A DNA stretch of 64,000 bases. Source: Alcanivorax sp. (GTDB lineage Bacteria; Pseudomonadota; Gammaproteobacteria; Pseudomonadales; Alcanivoracaceae). The translations under genes and the position numbers were made by a program. Shown here one piece after another: positions 1 to 8,528 of this stretch. The stretch lies in assembly GCF_019431375.1 (NCBI RefSeq), contig NZ_CP080267.1, forward strand, positions 1,240,001 to 1,304,000, given 5' to 3'. Position 1 is the first letter of the stretch, and every line of letters starts with the position of its first letter. Below the pieces are notes generated by a model. The model made no database searches. It was not told the origin of the DNA and worked only from the letters and a program-made list of their open reading frames with translations.

Positions 1-407
1 AAGGTGCTTTTCCCCGCTGCCGACGGGCCGATAACCATGTACCAGGGTAAGGCATAGAGTGCGGCACTGCCCCGGTAACCGGCCCCCAGCTGCGACGCCT
101 TCAATGAAGAGATGGCATCGGTCATTTTTTCCTTGAGGGCATCCACATCATCGCTGCCCTCGTTGCCACCGATTTCTTTCTGCAACCGTGAGCCGTGTCG
201 ACGTGCCAGCAGGAAACGAATCCCCATGATCAGGGCAAAAACCCCGACAACGGCGGCCACGGCCAGATAACGATGGGTACCCGTCAGCCCCAGACGCGGG
301 CCGGCAAACCAGATCAGGGCAACTACCGCCAGCAGACCGATAGCGGAACTGCCAAAGCGTGACAGAACGAGTTTTTTCAGTATTTGAGAAAATGAGCCCA
401 GCGACAT
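1..407 (-). CDS. tssM: TssM/IcmF T6SS membrane protein, N-terminal part
   Basis: This is the first 135 codons of the inner-membrane ATPase-like protein of the T6SS membrane complex (TssJLM); the gene runs off the left edge. Two membrane segments lie at about residues 18-35 and 46-66, and a Walker A motif (GPSAAGKST) is the last thing visible. The start ATG overlaps the TAA of tssL (TAATG), so the two are translationally coupled. The order tssJ-tssK-tssL-tssM is the usual one. Identification is from the two-helix N-terminus, the P-loop and the context. Confidence 0.9.
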   Translation of the reverse strand, partial: MSLGSFSQILKKLVLSRFGSSAIGLLAVVALIWFAGPRLGLTGTHRYLAVAAVVGVFALIMGIRFLLARRHGSRLQKEIGGNEGSDDVDALKEKMTDAISSLKASQLGAGYRGSAALYALPWYMVIGPSAAGKST

Positions 408-1147
408 TATTTCAGGTCCCCTTCTGACAGCGAGGAGTAGGAAGGCGAGGTCAACAGTTTTTCGCGAAACAGGGCAATGTCCGCGGCGGCATCACTGGCG
501 CTTTTCATGCTGACGGCCGTATAGCCGGTATAACTGAAGAAGACGATGGCCACGGTCACCGCTGCGATGACCCAGTAGGGAATCTGGCGCCCTACCCGGG
601 CCAGCACATGCTCACGGGCGGCACCGTTGGGAGCCAGACGCGGATCGGGAACACCACGGTGGCCATCAATCTGGCTGCGCAGATCAACCTGCAACGCCAT
701 CAACTGTTCCAGCCCACGTAACTTGTAGACGCCTTCAAACCCCAGTTGCAGGCAGACGTAATACAGTTCGAGAAGATGCAGGTTCTGCTCGCCACGCTGG
801 CGCAGCTCTCCCAACTTGATGAAGAACGCTTCGCCCCCCAGATGCTCACCAAACAGCTTCAGCTGCAGGGGCTGGGACATCCATTCCATACGGTGTGGCC
901 AGGACGAGGCCATGACCGCTTCATCAATGAAAGCGGCAATGGCAAACTTGGCGTTCTGCACATCGGCGGTGGGAATCTGCCGTTCAAACGCCAGCCGTTC
1001 GAACTGGTCAAACCCATTCAGTACCTGTTCGTAAAGATCATCCGGCGCGTCGCTGCCGCCCGCCCGGAGTGGCATCACCAGAGTGAACAGGTGCGCAGTG
1101 CATTCCAGCAAAGGATTGGTAGTTGCCACCAGTGAGTCGCTCATCAT
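407..1147 (-). CDS. tssL: TssL/DotU T6SS membrane protein
   Basis: This is the short TssL (DotU/IcmH family), 246 residues, which joins TssM and TssJ in the T6SS trans-envelope complex. A cytoplasmic helical domain carries the family-typical FAIAAFIDEAVMAS region near residues 68-81 and GFEGVYKLRG near 137-146. A single C-terminal membrane helix lies at about 189-213. No peptidoglycan-binding extension is present. The start at 1147 is chosen because it forms an ATGA overlap with the tssK stop; an upstream in-frame start at 1162 would lie inside tssK. Confidence 0.93.
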   Translation of the reverse strand: MMSDSLVATTNPLLECTAHLFTLVMPLRAGGSDAPDDLYEQVLNGFDQFERLAFERQIPTADVQNAKFAIAAFIDEAVMASSWPHRMEWMSQPLQLKLFGEHLGGEAFFIKLGELRQRGEQNLHLLELYYVCLQLGFEGVYKLRGLEQLMALQVDLRSQIDGHRGVPDPRLAPNGAAREHVLARVGRQIPYWVIAAVTVAIVFFSYTGYTAVSMKSASDAAADIALFREKLLTSPSYSSLSEGDLK

Positions 1148-2484
1148 CAATCCTCCACGCACAACAGTTCAAAACGGCTGCCCTGGAACTGACCGGGCAG
1201 GAACACCGCCAGGCTTTCCGCTTCCATGGCCCGGGGCCAGAATTCACCGCTGGGTTCGAAACGGAAATATTCGAAGCCACTTTTTACCGGCAATTTGTTG
1301 GGCGGGCGCTGGGTATGGGCCAGCCTGATACCGGGTAATGCAGATGCCAGAATCAGCTCCAGATCTTCACGGCTGCCGGATTTGGCCTGACGGGAAAAGT
1401 CGGTGACCCAGTTCGGGTCTTCCGATTCGTGGTAAACGCCGAGATACAGGTGTTGTTTGTCCAGGTTACTCCAGGGAACCCCCTCCGCCAGTAACAGGGC
1501 CGGGCTTTCCTGATTGAGAGACAGTGCGGTACTGGCGGTTTTGGCACTTTGTGCCAGGGATTCACGCAACAGGGTTTCCATGGTGGCGAATACTGATCCC
1601 AGATCTCCGTGCTGGTACAGCGGCACATCCAGCTCCGGCATATCCGCCTGAAAATCCCTCAGTCCGGTGATCAAGCGCAGCATCTCCCGGTAAAGGGTTT
1701 CCGGCTGGCTGCTTTCCTGCTGGATCAGATGGTCCATCGTGGCTAGAGCTGGTCGCAGTTGCAGCAGGCGCAGAAACTGGCCCATTTCCCGGCTGCCCAT
1801 ATCAGCGATATCGCCATAGCTGTTGCGCTGCTGCGACAACTGACGAACCCGGGCAGATAGCAGATCGCGAATGCGTGCCATCCAGGCCTGCAACTGCTCG
1901 CTGGCCTGCAACGTGACCACCGGGGGAATATAGCTTTCCACCTGGGCATAACGGCCATCACCTTGTTGCTCAAAACTGGCCAGCCGAAAAGCAGAATAAT
2001 GCTCGCGGCTTTCGTCGCCCCGCAGCAGGGACAGGTTGGGCTTGCCGACAATGATTTCCCGGGTACGGGAAGGATCGTGTTCATCCGCTACTTCCTGATA
2101 ATCCGCCCGCCAGGCACAGAGCCTGCCCTGCTCCCGGTAGCCGTTAATGCCGGCTACCCGATCGTTATCCGGCAGCGCCAGCCACACATCCACCCGATCG
2201 CCTCCTGCGGTCAGGTCACACAACAGCGGCCCGCCATCGCGCTGGCTGTCATGCACAACCCATTGACCGTTGGGCAGAATGGCCGTAATAGATTCGAGGC
2301 GGCACTGACCCATTTCCAGCGCCTCTTCCAGCAGGTTCAGCGATACCAGTCCCCAGCAATGGGGAGCGGTGAGCTGACTACGCTGTTGCAGCTCCCGCTG
2401 AAATACCCGGTCCCATTGCTGGAAATGCTGCTGGCCAAGGAACAGGCCCTCTGCCCAAACAATTTTCTGCTGTCGCTGACTCAT
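1147..2484 (-). CDS. tssK: TssK T6SS baseplate protein
   Basis: This is the 445-residue TssK baseplate subunit that links the phage-like baseplate to the TssJLM membrane complex. The N-terminus carries the diagnostic KIVWAEGLFLGQQHFQQWDR block, and the length matches the family. The ATG at 2484 is preferred over an upstream TTG at 2499 because it places this block at the usual distance from the start. The stop overlaps the tssL start (ATGA). It lies between tssJ and tssL on the same strand, as in most T6SS loci. Confidence 0.95.
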   Translation of the reverse strand: MSQRQQKIVWAEGLFLGQQHFQQWDRVFQRELQQRSQLTAPHCWGLVSLNLLEEALEMGQCRLESITAILPNGQWVVHDSQRDGGPLLCDLTAGGDRVDVWLALPDNDRVAGINGYREQGRLCAWRADYQEVADEHDPSRTREIIVGKPNLSLLRGDESREHYSAFRLASFEQQGDGRYAQVESYIPPVVTLQASEQLQAWMARIRDLLSARVRQLSQQRNSYGDIADMGSREMGQFLRLLQLRPALATMDHLIQQESSQPETLYREMLRLITGLRDFQADMPELDVPLYQHGDLGSVFATMETLLRESLAQSAKTASTALSLNQESPALLLAEGVPWSNLDKQHLYLGVYHESEDPNWVTDFSRQAKSGSREDLELILASALPGIRLAHTQRPPNKLPVKSGFEYFRFEPSGEFWPRAMEAESLAVFLPGQFQGSRFELLCVED

Positions 2485-2510
2485 GGCACTACTCGTCAAA
2501 TCAAGATCAT

Positions 2511-2954
2511 TCAGTCAAGAAGGATGCGGTTCTTCTCGAGGGTGATACGCACTTTCTTGTCAAAGCGGCGGGTGAAGAAATTACCCGGCATCTCGTCGAT
2601 GTCCCGCCAGCTCATGTTTTCCGGTTCGCGGTAGACCGCCATGACCGCCAGATACTCGGCCTGATCATGACGTGGAAGTTCCAGGTGGCGTTGATAGGCC
2701 GGGTCCATGGTGACTTCCTCTTTCATCACCAGGTCGTTACCCAATGCCTTGTAATCTTCCTTCCACAGCTCATCAAAGCTGGCATTTTCGAAACTGCGCT
2801 TGTCCTTGAGCTGGTAGACCCTGACCACCACGGCCAGGGGTTCGCCATACTCGTTCTTGTTGATGTCTGCGGTGGAAGACACGCCGAATTTCAGTGCTGG
2901 GGTGCCGCAGGCGGACAAAAGAAAAGCGCACGCTATTACAACGAATAAACGCAT
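2511..2954 (-). CDS. tssJ: TssJ T6SS outer-membrane lipoprotein
   Basis: This is the outer-membrane lipoprotein of the T6SS membrane complex, about 147 residues. The start at 2954 gives a short lipoprotein signal with lipobox LLSAC (Cys16). The body has the TssJ-typical pattern VVVRVYQLKD near residue 42 and ends in a strand-rich C-terminus (KVRITLEKNRILLD). A longer reading from 2969 would add five residues and is less likely. tssK follows after a short gap and an unnamed T6SS-linked gene precedes it. Confidence 0.92.
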   Translation of the reverse strand: MRLFVVIACAFLLSACGTPALKFGVSSTADINKNEYGEPLAVVVRVYQLKDKRSFENASFDELWKEDYKALGNDLVMKEEVTMDPAYQRHLELPRHDQAEYLAVMAVYREPENMSWRDIDEMPGNFFTRRFDKKVRITLEKNRILLD

Positions 2955-2976
2955 AATGAGACCTACCAAAGTGAAT

Positions 2977-3465
2977 TTAGCTTGAACGACTATCCATTAA
3001 CGGCCTGTCGAAGCGTCCCTGCTCCCGGGCACGGGCATACGCAGCAACAAACGCAGGTGCGGTCACCTCCATGTAGCTGCGATGCGATGCTTGTGTGTGA
3101 TGATTGCTGTCGGACCGGAATAGCCCAAACAGGTTTTGCAGTGATGTCGGCTGAGTTGGAGGCTGGGTGCGGATTTCTGCCAAGGCTTCTACCAGCGCCA
3201 TCTGGTGGCCGAGCAGATCCACAAAAAGTTGCTCGATATTTTCATGGCCACCGCTACCGGCATTCAGCCAGGAAAAGATCACGTCTTCGACCGGGGCGTC
3301 CTTGAACGCTTCAAAACCATCTTGGAAGATGCGCGCATAAGGCAGCCCCATTTCATCCGCAAACTGCTTCTGCCCATCCACCAGGCGAGACACGCCGGAA
3401 ACCAGTGCGCTGATCGACCGCGATGACAATGCTTTCCGGGTTTTCTTTTTTGTGCTGCTATCCAT
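2977..3465 (-). CDS. T6SS-linked protein of unknown function
   Basis: This 162-residue protein, rich in Lys/Arg/Ser at the N-terminus, has no signal peptide or membrane segment. It is the first gene of the visible T6SS run and ends close upstream of tssJ, so it is probably co-transcribed. Its middle (DLLGHQMALVEALAEI) and end (APAFVAAYARAREQGR) faintly resemble the C-terminal region of TagH/VasC proteins, which normally follow an N-terminal FHA domain; no FHA domain is present here. It could be a reduced TagH-like protein or something specific to this lineage. The functional call rests on position only. Confidence 0.5.
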   Translation of the reverse strand: MDSSTKKKTRKALSSRSISALVSGVSRLVDGQKQFADEMGLPYARIFQDGFEAFKDAPVEDVIFSWLNAGSGGHENIEQLFVDLLGHQMALVEALAEIRTQPPTQPTSLQNLFGLFRSDSNHHTQASHRSYMEVTAPAFVAAYARAREQGRFDRPLMDSRSS

Positions 3466-3813
3466 GCCGCCCCCAAAGTTTTGCTCGGCAAAACCAGCCG
3501 GTGATCACAATCCGGGGGCGATTTTTTCGGTAATGAAGGGTCGTGTCAAAAGCCCGACATTTCTCGAAAATGTGATGAAATTCCTCTCTTTTGGTTGTTA
3601 TTTAAACAAAAAACCATCTTTTGAAACGTCGGTACCTGCATTAATGTGAGATCTCTCACGAGCAGCTGCTTGGTATTTACAAAAGGGAGAAATTTCGCTT
3701 ACAAAGATTGTCAGATATTGCTTACATGAAGTTAGGAAAAACTCTTTAATTATCAGCCTCTATCCATCCTTCGACTTGCAATACTGATTTTATATTTTCA
3801 AAAACATCAGACT
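3466..3813. other. AT-rich intergenic region upstream of the T6SS run
   Basis: About 350 bp that are clearly richer in A and T than the neighbours. It should hold the promoter for the minus-strand T6SS genes. The 3' end of pbpC lies on the other side, also on the minus strand. I see no convincing open frame and no strong intrinsic terminator for T6SS or pbpC. The AT-richness fits an H-NS-type silenced promoter, but that is inference. Confidence 0.4.
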
Positions 3814-6141
3814 CTATTTCCCTAGCACCTTGAAGCGATGACGCAACCGAAACCCCTGATCATCCACCAGCGTCAGCGTATGCCAGCCGGGTTCGGCGAC
3901 AATGGCCTGCTCGTGGAAGTATCGGGTTTTGCCCAGAAAATCGTCGTTCAGGTGCCAGAACAGTTCTGCCTTGCTACGTTGGTGAACGGCACGGAACACC
4001 GCCCGGCCCAAGCGACCATTCAACTCTACAGGGATGTAGATAGCAGTGCCGGCATGGGGGTAGATCAGCGCCATGGGCGGCTCGCTTTGCATGGCACGAG
4101 CGCCGGCAACACAATCAGCACGCCACGCGGGCAAGGGCCGATAACGGGGATGATGGCGGCGATAGAACCAGTCCTGTGCCGGTGGCAGCACAAACCAGTC
4201 CCGATGCTGCATCTGGCTCACTGACTCGCACTGGCTGTGCACCCGCTGGCCGTTGGCATCCAGGTGCACACGGATATGGTGTGGCGTAACCGTCTGGAAA
4301 TGGCTCTGTCTCGGAGCCAACTGATCCACCGTCTCGCAGCGGCCCCCTGCCAGATAGCCATCGTCGGCACAGACCTGCACGGTTTTCAGTTCATCCAGGG
4401 GCGGCTGTGGCCAGGGCGCTGTACCCAGCAGGCTGAACACATCCAGCATCAGTGGGGCAGCGGTTGTCGTACCACCGAGGGACGGGGCGGGCTCACCATT
4501 GCCATTACCGGCCCAGACACCCACCGTATACTGGCCATTGCTGCCAATGGCCCAGGCATCGCGCAAGCCGTAGCTGGTGCCGGTTTTCCAGGCAATGGGC
4601 TGGCTGGAGGTGAACAGCCGCCACTGTTGTGCCGTGCCTGGCCTCGCCACTTCCCGCAAGGCCTGCTGGGTGAGCCAGGCGGCGCCGGGGCTGATTGCCA
4701 TTCCCGGTGGCGTCCCTGTCTGCTCCTCTGCCAGTGTTCGCACCGGGCCTGCTGGTAGCCCTCTGACTCTGGCCATCATCTGCGCGTAAATGGCTGTGAG
4801 TTCATCCAGCCGCCCTTCTGCCCCGCCAAGGATCAGGGTGAGCCCGTAATCCTCTGCGCTGCGAAACAGGGTGGTCATGCCCAGTCGCTGTAGCTCGCTA
4901 TGAAAGCGACCCAGCCCGTAATCTTTCAACATGCGAACGGCGGGAATGTTCAGCGACTGGCTCAAGGCCTGGTGGGCTGGCACTGCGCCGCGATAACCGT
5001 GATCAAAATTCTCCGGACTGAAGCCGCCGTAGTTGGTGGGCAGATCCGCCACCAGGGTGCCGGGCAGCAAGCGCCCGTCATCCAGCATCAAGCCGTACAG
5101 CAACGGCTTGAGCACGCTGCCGGTGGAGCGAGGGGCGCTGGCGATATCCACGGCAGCACCATATTCCACAGGGTCACCGTGGGAGACATTGCCCACATAG
5201 GCGCGGGTCTCACGTTGCTGATGATCAATGACCGCCACTGCCACGTTATGCACTCCATCGCGGACCAACCTCTGGCCATGCTGCCGGGCCAGTTCATGGA
5301 CCCGCTGCTGGATATCCGCATCCAGTGTTGTGGTCAGTAGTCGCCGCGAGGAAGCCTTCGACAACGTGTTGAGCAAGTGAGGGGCCAGACCCGGCAGGGG
5401 CCTGGGCGCAGCAGGTAAAGGCTCCATCAGCGCCAGCCGCAGATCCGCCTCTGTCATGGCACCCTGGCGGTGCAGTTGTTGCAGCAGGGCATCGCGCTTG
5501 GCCAGCAAGCGTTCGCGATTACGCCCTGGATGGATCAGCGAAGGAGAATTAGGCAGCACCGCCAGCAGGGCCGCTTCGGCCCAGCTCAAGGCTCCCGGCT
5601 CACGGCCGAAATAACGCCAGGCGGCCGCACGTAAACCAACAATGTTGCCACCAAACGGGGCCCGGCTGGCGTACTCGACGAGAAGTTCCGGCTTGCTGTA
5701 GTGCCACTCCAGCTGTAACGCCAGTAACGCCTCGCGGGCTTTTTCAATCAGGGTTCGCGGTGGGTCGTCGCGCAGCAGCCGGGCCAGTTGCATGGTCAGG
5801 GTGGAGCCACCGCTGACTACCCTGCCCGCCTCCAGGTTGAGCCGCAGGGCCCGCGCGATAGCCAACGGATCAATGCCCGGGTGTCGGTAAAAGCGCTTGT
5901 CCTCGAACAGCAACAATGCCTGCTCGTATTTCCCGGGCAGCTGCGCCACCGGCATAAAGCGCCACTGTTGATCTTCAGCAATCCGGGCATCGAGCAGGCG
6001 ACCGTTGCGGTCCAGCATCAGGGTGGCATAGGGCGTGTCGTGCAGCCGCGTCGGCAACGGCCACCACTGCAGCACGGCCATGCCAATCAACAAGAGCAAC
6101 AACAGGATGGCAAACCGTCGACGGGACAGGAGGCGCTTCAT
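3814..6141 (-). CDS. pbpC: Penicillin-binding protein 1C
   Basis: This is a bifunctional class A penicillin-binding protein (peptidoglycan glycosyltransferase/transpeptidase), 775 residues. A signal anchor lies at 8-28. The GT51 domain shows EDKRFYRHPGID (80-91) and GGSTLTMQLAR (111-121). The transpeptidase domain has SVLK (Ser342), SLN (396-398) and KTGTS (519-523). A C-terminal BiPBP_C-type domain of about 90 residues follows. In many relatives pbpC adjoins an alpha-2-macroglobulin gene (yfhM); here cysH lies upstream and no yfhM is present in the window. Confidence 0.95.
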   Translation of the reverse strand: MKRLLSRRRFAILLLLLLIGMAVLQWWPLPTRLHDTPYATLMLDRNGRLLDARIAEDQQWRFMPVAQLPGKYEQALLLFEDKRFYRHPGIDPLAIARALRLNLEAGRVVSGGSTLTMQLARLLRDDPPRTLIEKAREALLALQLEWHYSKPELLVEYASRAPFGGNIVGLRAAAWRYFGREPGALSWAEAALLAVLPNSPSLIHPGRNRERLLAKRDALLQQLHRQGAMTEADLRLALMEPLPAAPRPLPGLAPHLLNTLSKASSRRLLTTTLDADIQQRVHELARQHGQRLVRDGVHNVAVAVIDHQQRETRAYVGNVSHGDPVEYGAAVDIASAPRSTGSVLKPLLYGLMLDDGRLLPGTLVADLPTNYGGFSPENFDHGYRGAVPAHQALSQSLNIPAVRMLKDYGLGRFHSELQRLGMTTLFRSAEDYGLTLILGGAEGRLDELTAIYAQMMARVRGLPAGPVRTLAEEQTGTPPGMAISPGAAWLTQQALREVARPGTAQQWRLFTSSQPIAWKTGTSYGLRDAWAIGSNGQYTVGVWAGNGNGEPAPSLGGTTTAAPLMLDVFSLLGTAPWPQPPLDELKTVQVCADDGYLAGGRCETVDQLAPRQSHFQTVTPHHIRVHLDANGQRVHSQCESVSQMQHRDWFVLPPAQDWFYRRHHPRYRPLPAWRADCVAGARAMQSEPPMALIYPHAGTAIYIPVELNGRLGRAVFRAVHQRSKAELFWHLNDDFLGKTRYFHEQAIVAEPGWHTLTLVDDQGFRLRHRFKVLGK

Positions 6142-6320
6142 TCAATGGACCGGGGTAATCCGCGAACGCCTAGCCTAGACAACAACGCCGACGGGGAAAA
6201 CCTCTTGGGTGATGAATTGCTGGTCATGGGTTACCCGTGCCATGGACTTTCGCGATGTGAACATCGCCTCCCACAACCAGGAACGTTCTGCCTGGCACTC
6301 AAGGCTGCCCCAAAACAAAA

Positions 6321-6341
6321 CCGGGCGCATAGAGCGCCCGG
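6321..6341 (-). terminator. Intrinsic terminator after cysH
   Basis: An 8-bp GC stem (CCGGGCGC/GCGCCCGG) with a 5-nt loop lies just beyond the cysH stop and is followed, on the minus strand, by a T-rich stretch (complement of 6311-6320). Confidence 0.75.
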
Positions 6342-6367
6342 TTTCAGTGGTTCTGGAATGAATAACC

Positions 6368-7078
6368 TTAGAGGTGAAGACCACACTCGGTCTTCTGCTG
6401 GCCTTTCCAGCGACCTTCGCGACCTTCGCCCTTGAAGGTACAGTGGCTGCAACCAATAGAGTTGTAGCCTTCCGCTACCAGCGGGTGAAACGGCAGATCG
6501 TGCTTCTCGATATAGCTATCGCGCTGTTCCTTGGTCACATCAATCATGGGGTTGAATTTGATCATCCCGCCACGCTCTTCGAACACCTGCAGGCCGGCAC
6601 GGTGCTCAGTCTGCCAGCCCATCAGGCTGGAAATCCACAGGTCGTAGTTTTCCTTGGCCTCGTCCAGCGGATTGACCTTGTTCACCTGGCAGCACAGGTC
6701 CGGGTCAGATTCCCACATGCGATTTTCCAGGGACACCTGGTGATGATCCGGGTCCGGCGTCACGTCGATGACGGTCAGGCCAAATCGCTCCACCAGGTAG
6801 TCCTTGTACTTGAGGGTTTCCTCAAAGTGGTAACCGGTATCGATGAAATGCACCGGCTGCTCAGGACGGATACTGGAAATGATGTGCAGAAAATAGGCAG
6901 AGGTCGCCGCAAAGGAAGAGGTCACCATGATGCGCTCGGGGGGGAAGTCCTCGAACACACGGGCGATACGCTCTTCAAAACTCAACGGACCATAGACACG
7001 ATTCAGCTCCGCCAGGGCCTCTTTGGACAGGCCGGCGGTGTTGTCTCCGAAACGTGTAATAAGCTGTGCACTACCCAT
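6368..7078 (-). CDS. cysH: Adenylyl-sulfate (APS) reductase, CysH family
   Basis: This thioredoxin-dependent reductase (236 residues) makes sulfite from activated sulfate in assimilatory sulfate reduction. Cys129-Cys130 and Cys210/Cys213 form the CC...CxxC pattern that binds a [4Fe-4S] cluster in APS-type enzymes, so APS is the likely substrate rather than PAPS. The C-terminal ECGLHL carries the catalytic Cys232. A PP-loop-like TSSFAATS lies near residue 53. It is transcribed alone; no other cys genes are nearby. Confidence 0.93.
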   Translation of the reverse strand: MGSAQLITRFGDNTAGLSKEALAELNRVYGPLSFEERIARVFEDFPPERIMVTSSFAATSAYFLHIISSIRPEQPVHFIDTGYHFEETLKYKDYLVERFGLTVIDVTPDPDHHQVSLENRMWESDPDLCCQVNKVNPLDEAKENYDLWISSLMGWQTEHRAGLQVFEERGGMIKFNPMIDVTKEQRDSYIEKHDLPFHPLVAEGYNSIGCSHCTFKGEGREGRWKGQQKTECGLHL

Positions 7079-7249
7079 GATCTACAGCACCTCAAAACAG
7101 GAATTGCGAGTGCCATGATAGGGTTTCAGCGAAGAAGATAAAGGAATATATGGTGATACTTTTATAACATTAATGCATATATGCCACGAACCAGCATGCC
7201 ACCGGGAGAGGCTTGCCTATCCACTCCCTGGTGACAGTGATGCTGATGG

Positions 7250-7762
7250 TCAGAAGCGGTAGTTCAAGCCCAGACCGATCAGTTCCTGAGTACCAAAATC
7301 ATTATCTACCAGGCGCAGATACTCCAGGCTCATGCTGATGTGCTCTTCCATGCCCAGATCGAAACCGCCGCCGTAGGAGGCCCCATCATCACGCAGGGTT
7401 TCGCCGTTGAAGTCATTTTCCACATAGCTGTAGCCACCGATCAGATACGGGCGAACCGGGCCGGCGAGGGGCGGCGTCAACCGGGCATACACGCCGTAGT
7501 GAAAGTCGTTCTCCACTTCCACACCCCGGTAGGAATCATCGTCGAATGCCTTGCCGGCATGCACCTCGGCACTGACCAGTTCATGCAATACAATCCCCCC
7601 CCGTACTGTCAGACCGGTAAGGGTCACATTGCTGACCGAGCCACGATCAATGTTCAGCATATTGACCTGGACACCGGTGTAGAACTCCGCCTGTGCCGCT
7701 GTGCCAGCCAACAGCAAACTCACGGCAAGCGTTCCACGAAAAAATCCGGATTGTTTCAACAT
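7250..7762 (-). CDS. Small outer-membrane beta-barrel protein
   Basis: This 170-residue protein has a signal peptide ending near Ala25 (GTAAQA). Alternating hydrophobic strands and a terminal aromatic (GLGLNYRF) are typical of eight-stranded OmpA/OmpW-like barrels. Its ligand or role cannot be read from the sequence. It is a single gene, divergent from the DUF4168 gene, with the region 7763-8065 between them. Confidence 0.7.
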   Translation of the reverse strand: MLKQSGFFRGTLAVSLLLAGTAAQAEFYTGVQVNMLNIDRGSVSNVTLTGLTVRGGIVLHELVSAEVHAGKAFDDDSYRGVEVENDFHYGVYARLTPPLAGPVRPYLIGGYSYVENDFNGETLRDDGASYGGGFDLGMEEHISMSLEYLRLVDNDFGTQELIGLGLNYRF

Positions 7763-8065
7763 TCAGCTCTCCTTGGTTTTTCTTATCAGTCCCACCGCGG
7801 GATACCCCGCTTACCCATTGAAACTGTCACAGCGGCAAAATGAAAGGGTTACGCGCACGACTTGGTTTGACTGTCTTTTCTGGTGACACAAGGGAGCATC
7901 TACCAGGGCCCACATTTACATAACTTAACAAAATCTGCGGAACGGCCTCCCTCAGCCATGTCCGACCTGCCATGTGCCATTCGCGACGACCCGTTACGCC
8001 ATGGCACAAACACTGCCCTCTGGAGCTCATGCAGGGGGAATGAATTCGCGAAGGAGACTAATTCC
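7763..8065. other. Divergent promoter region
   Basis: About 300 bp between two divergent envelope-protein genes. A ribosome-binding site (AAGGAG at 8051-8056) belongs to the plus-strand gene. I see no conserved operator or coding frame that I would defend. Confidence 0.4.
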
Positions 8066-8476
8066 ATGAAAAAGCCAATGAACGCCATTGCCGCACTGCT
8101 ATTTGCCAGCACCCTGACCGCCACCGCTACCGCACAGCAGCCCGGGAAAACCGGCTCTCCCCAACAGAAAGAGCCACAAACCCAAACCACGCCGACGCCA
8201 CAAAATCTAGCGGATGCTTCCGAATTCTCCGACGCAGAACTCGATGCGTTTATTGCCACGCAGAAAGACATGGCAGGCATTCAGCAGACATACTCCCGGA
8301 AACTGCAAGCCAGCAAGGATGAGCCCAAGAAGGCCATGAAGGTGCAGCAGGAAGCCCAGCAGAAAATGGTAGAAGCCGTGAAAGAGAACGGTCTTGAGCT
8401 GGAAAAATACAACCAGATCGTCCGCCTGGCGCAGTATGATGCGGATTTCCGCGCCACGCTTCAGGAAAAACTTTAA
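8066..8476 (+). CDS. DUF4168 domain secreted protein
   Basis: This 136-residue protein has an N-terminal signal peptide (to about residue 24, TATAQQ) and then a Pro/Gln/Thr-rich linker. A helical DUF4168 domain follows from about residue 48 (FSDAELDAFIATQKDM). The function of the family is unknown; members are periplasmic or outer-membrane associated. The start is set by AAGGAG ten bases upstream. A strong terminator follows directly, so the gene is monocistronic. Confidence 0.8.
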   Translation: MKKPMNAIAALLFASTLTATATAQQPGKTGSPQQKEPQTQTTPTPQNLADASEFSDAELDAFIATQKDMAGIQQTYSRKLQASKDEPKKAMKVQQEAQQKMVEAVKENGLELEKYNQIVRLAQYDADFRATLQEKL

Positions 8477-8490
8477 TCCTAGGTTTAAAA

Positions 8491-8516
8491 ACGCCGGCAT
8501 CTGCCGGCGTTTTTTC
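8491..8516 (+). terminator. Bidirectional intrinsic terminator
   Basis: A perfect stem (ACGCCGGC/GCCGGCGT, 4-nt loop) is followed by T6 on the plus strand and preceded by A4. It can end both the DUF4168 gene and the convergent receptor gene. Confidence 0.85.
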
Positions 8517-8528
8517 TTCCACAAACTG

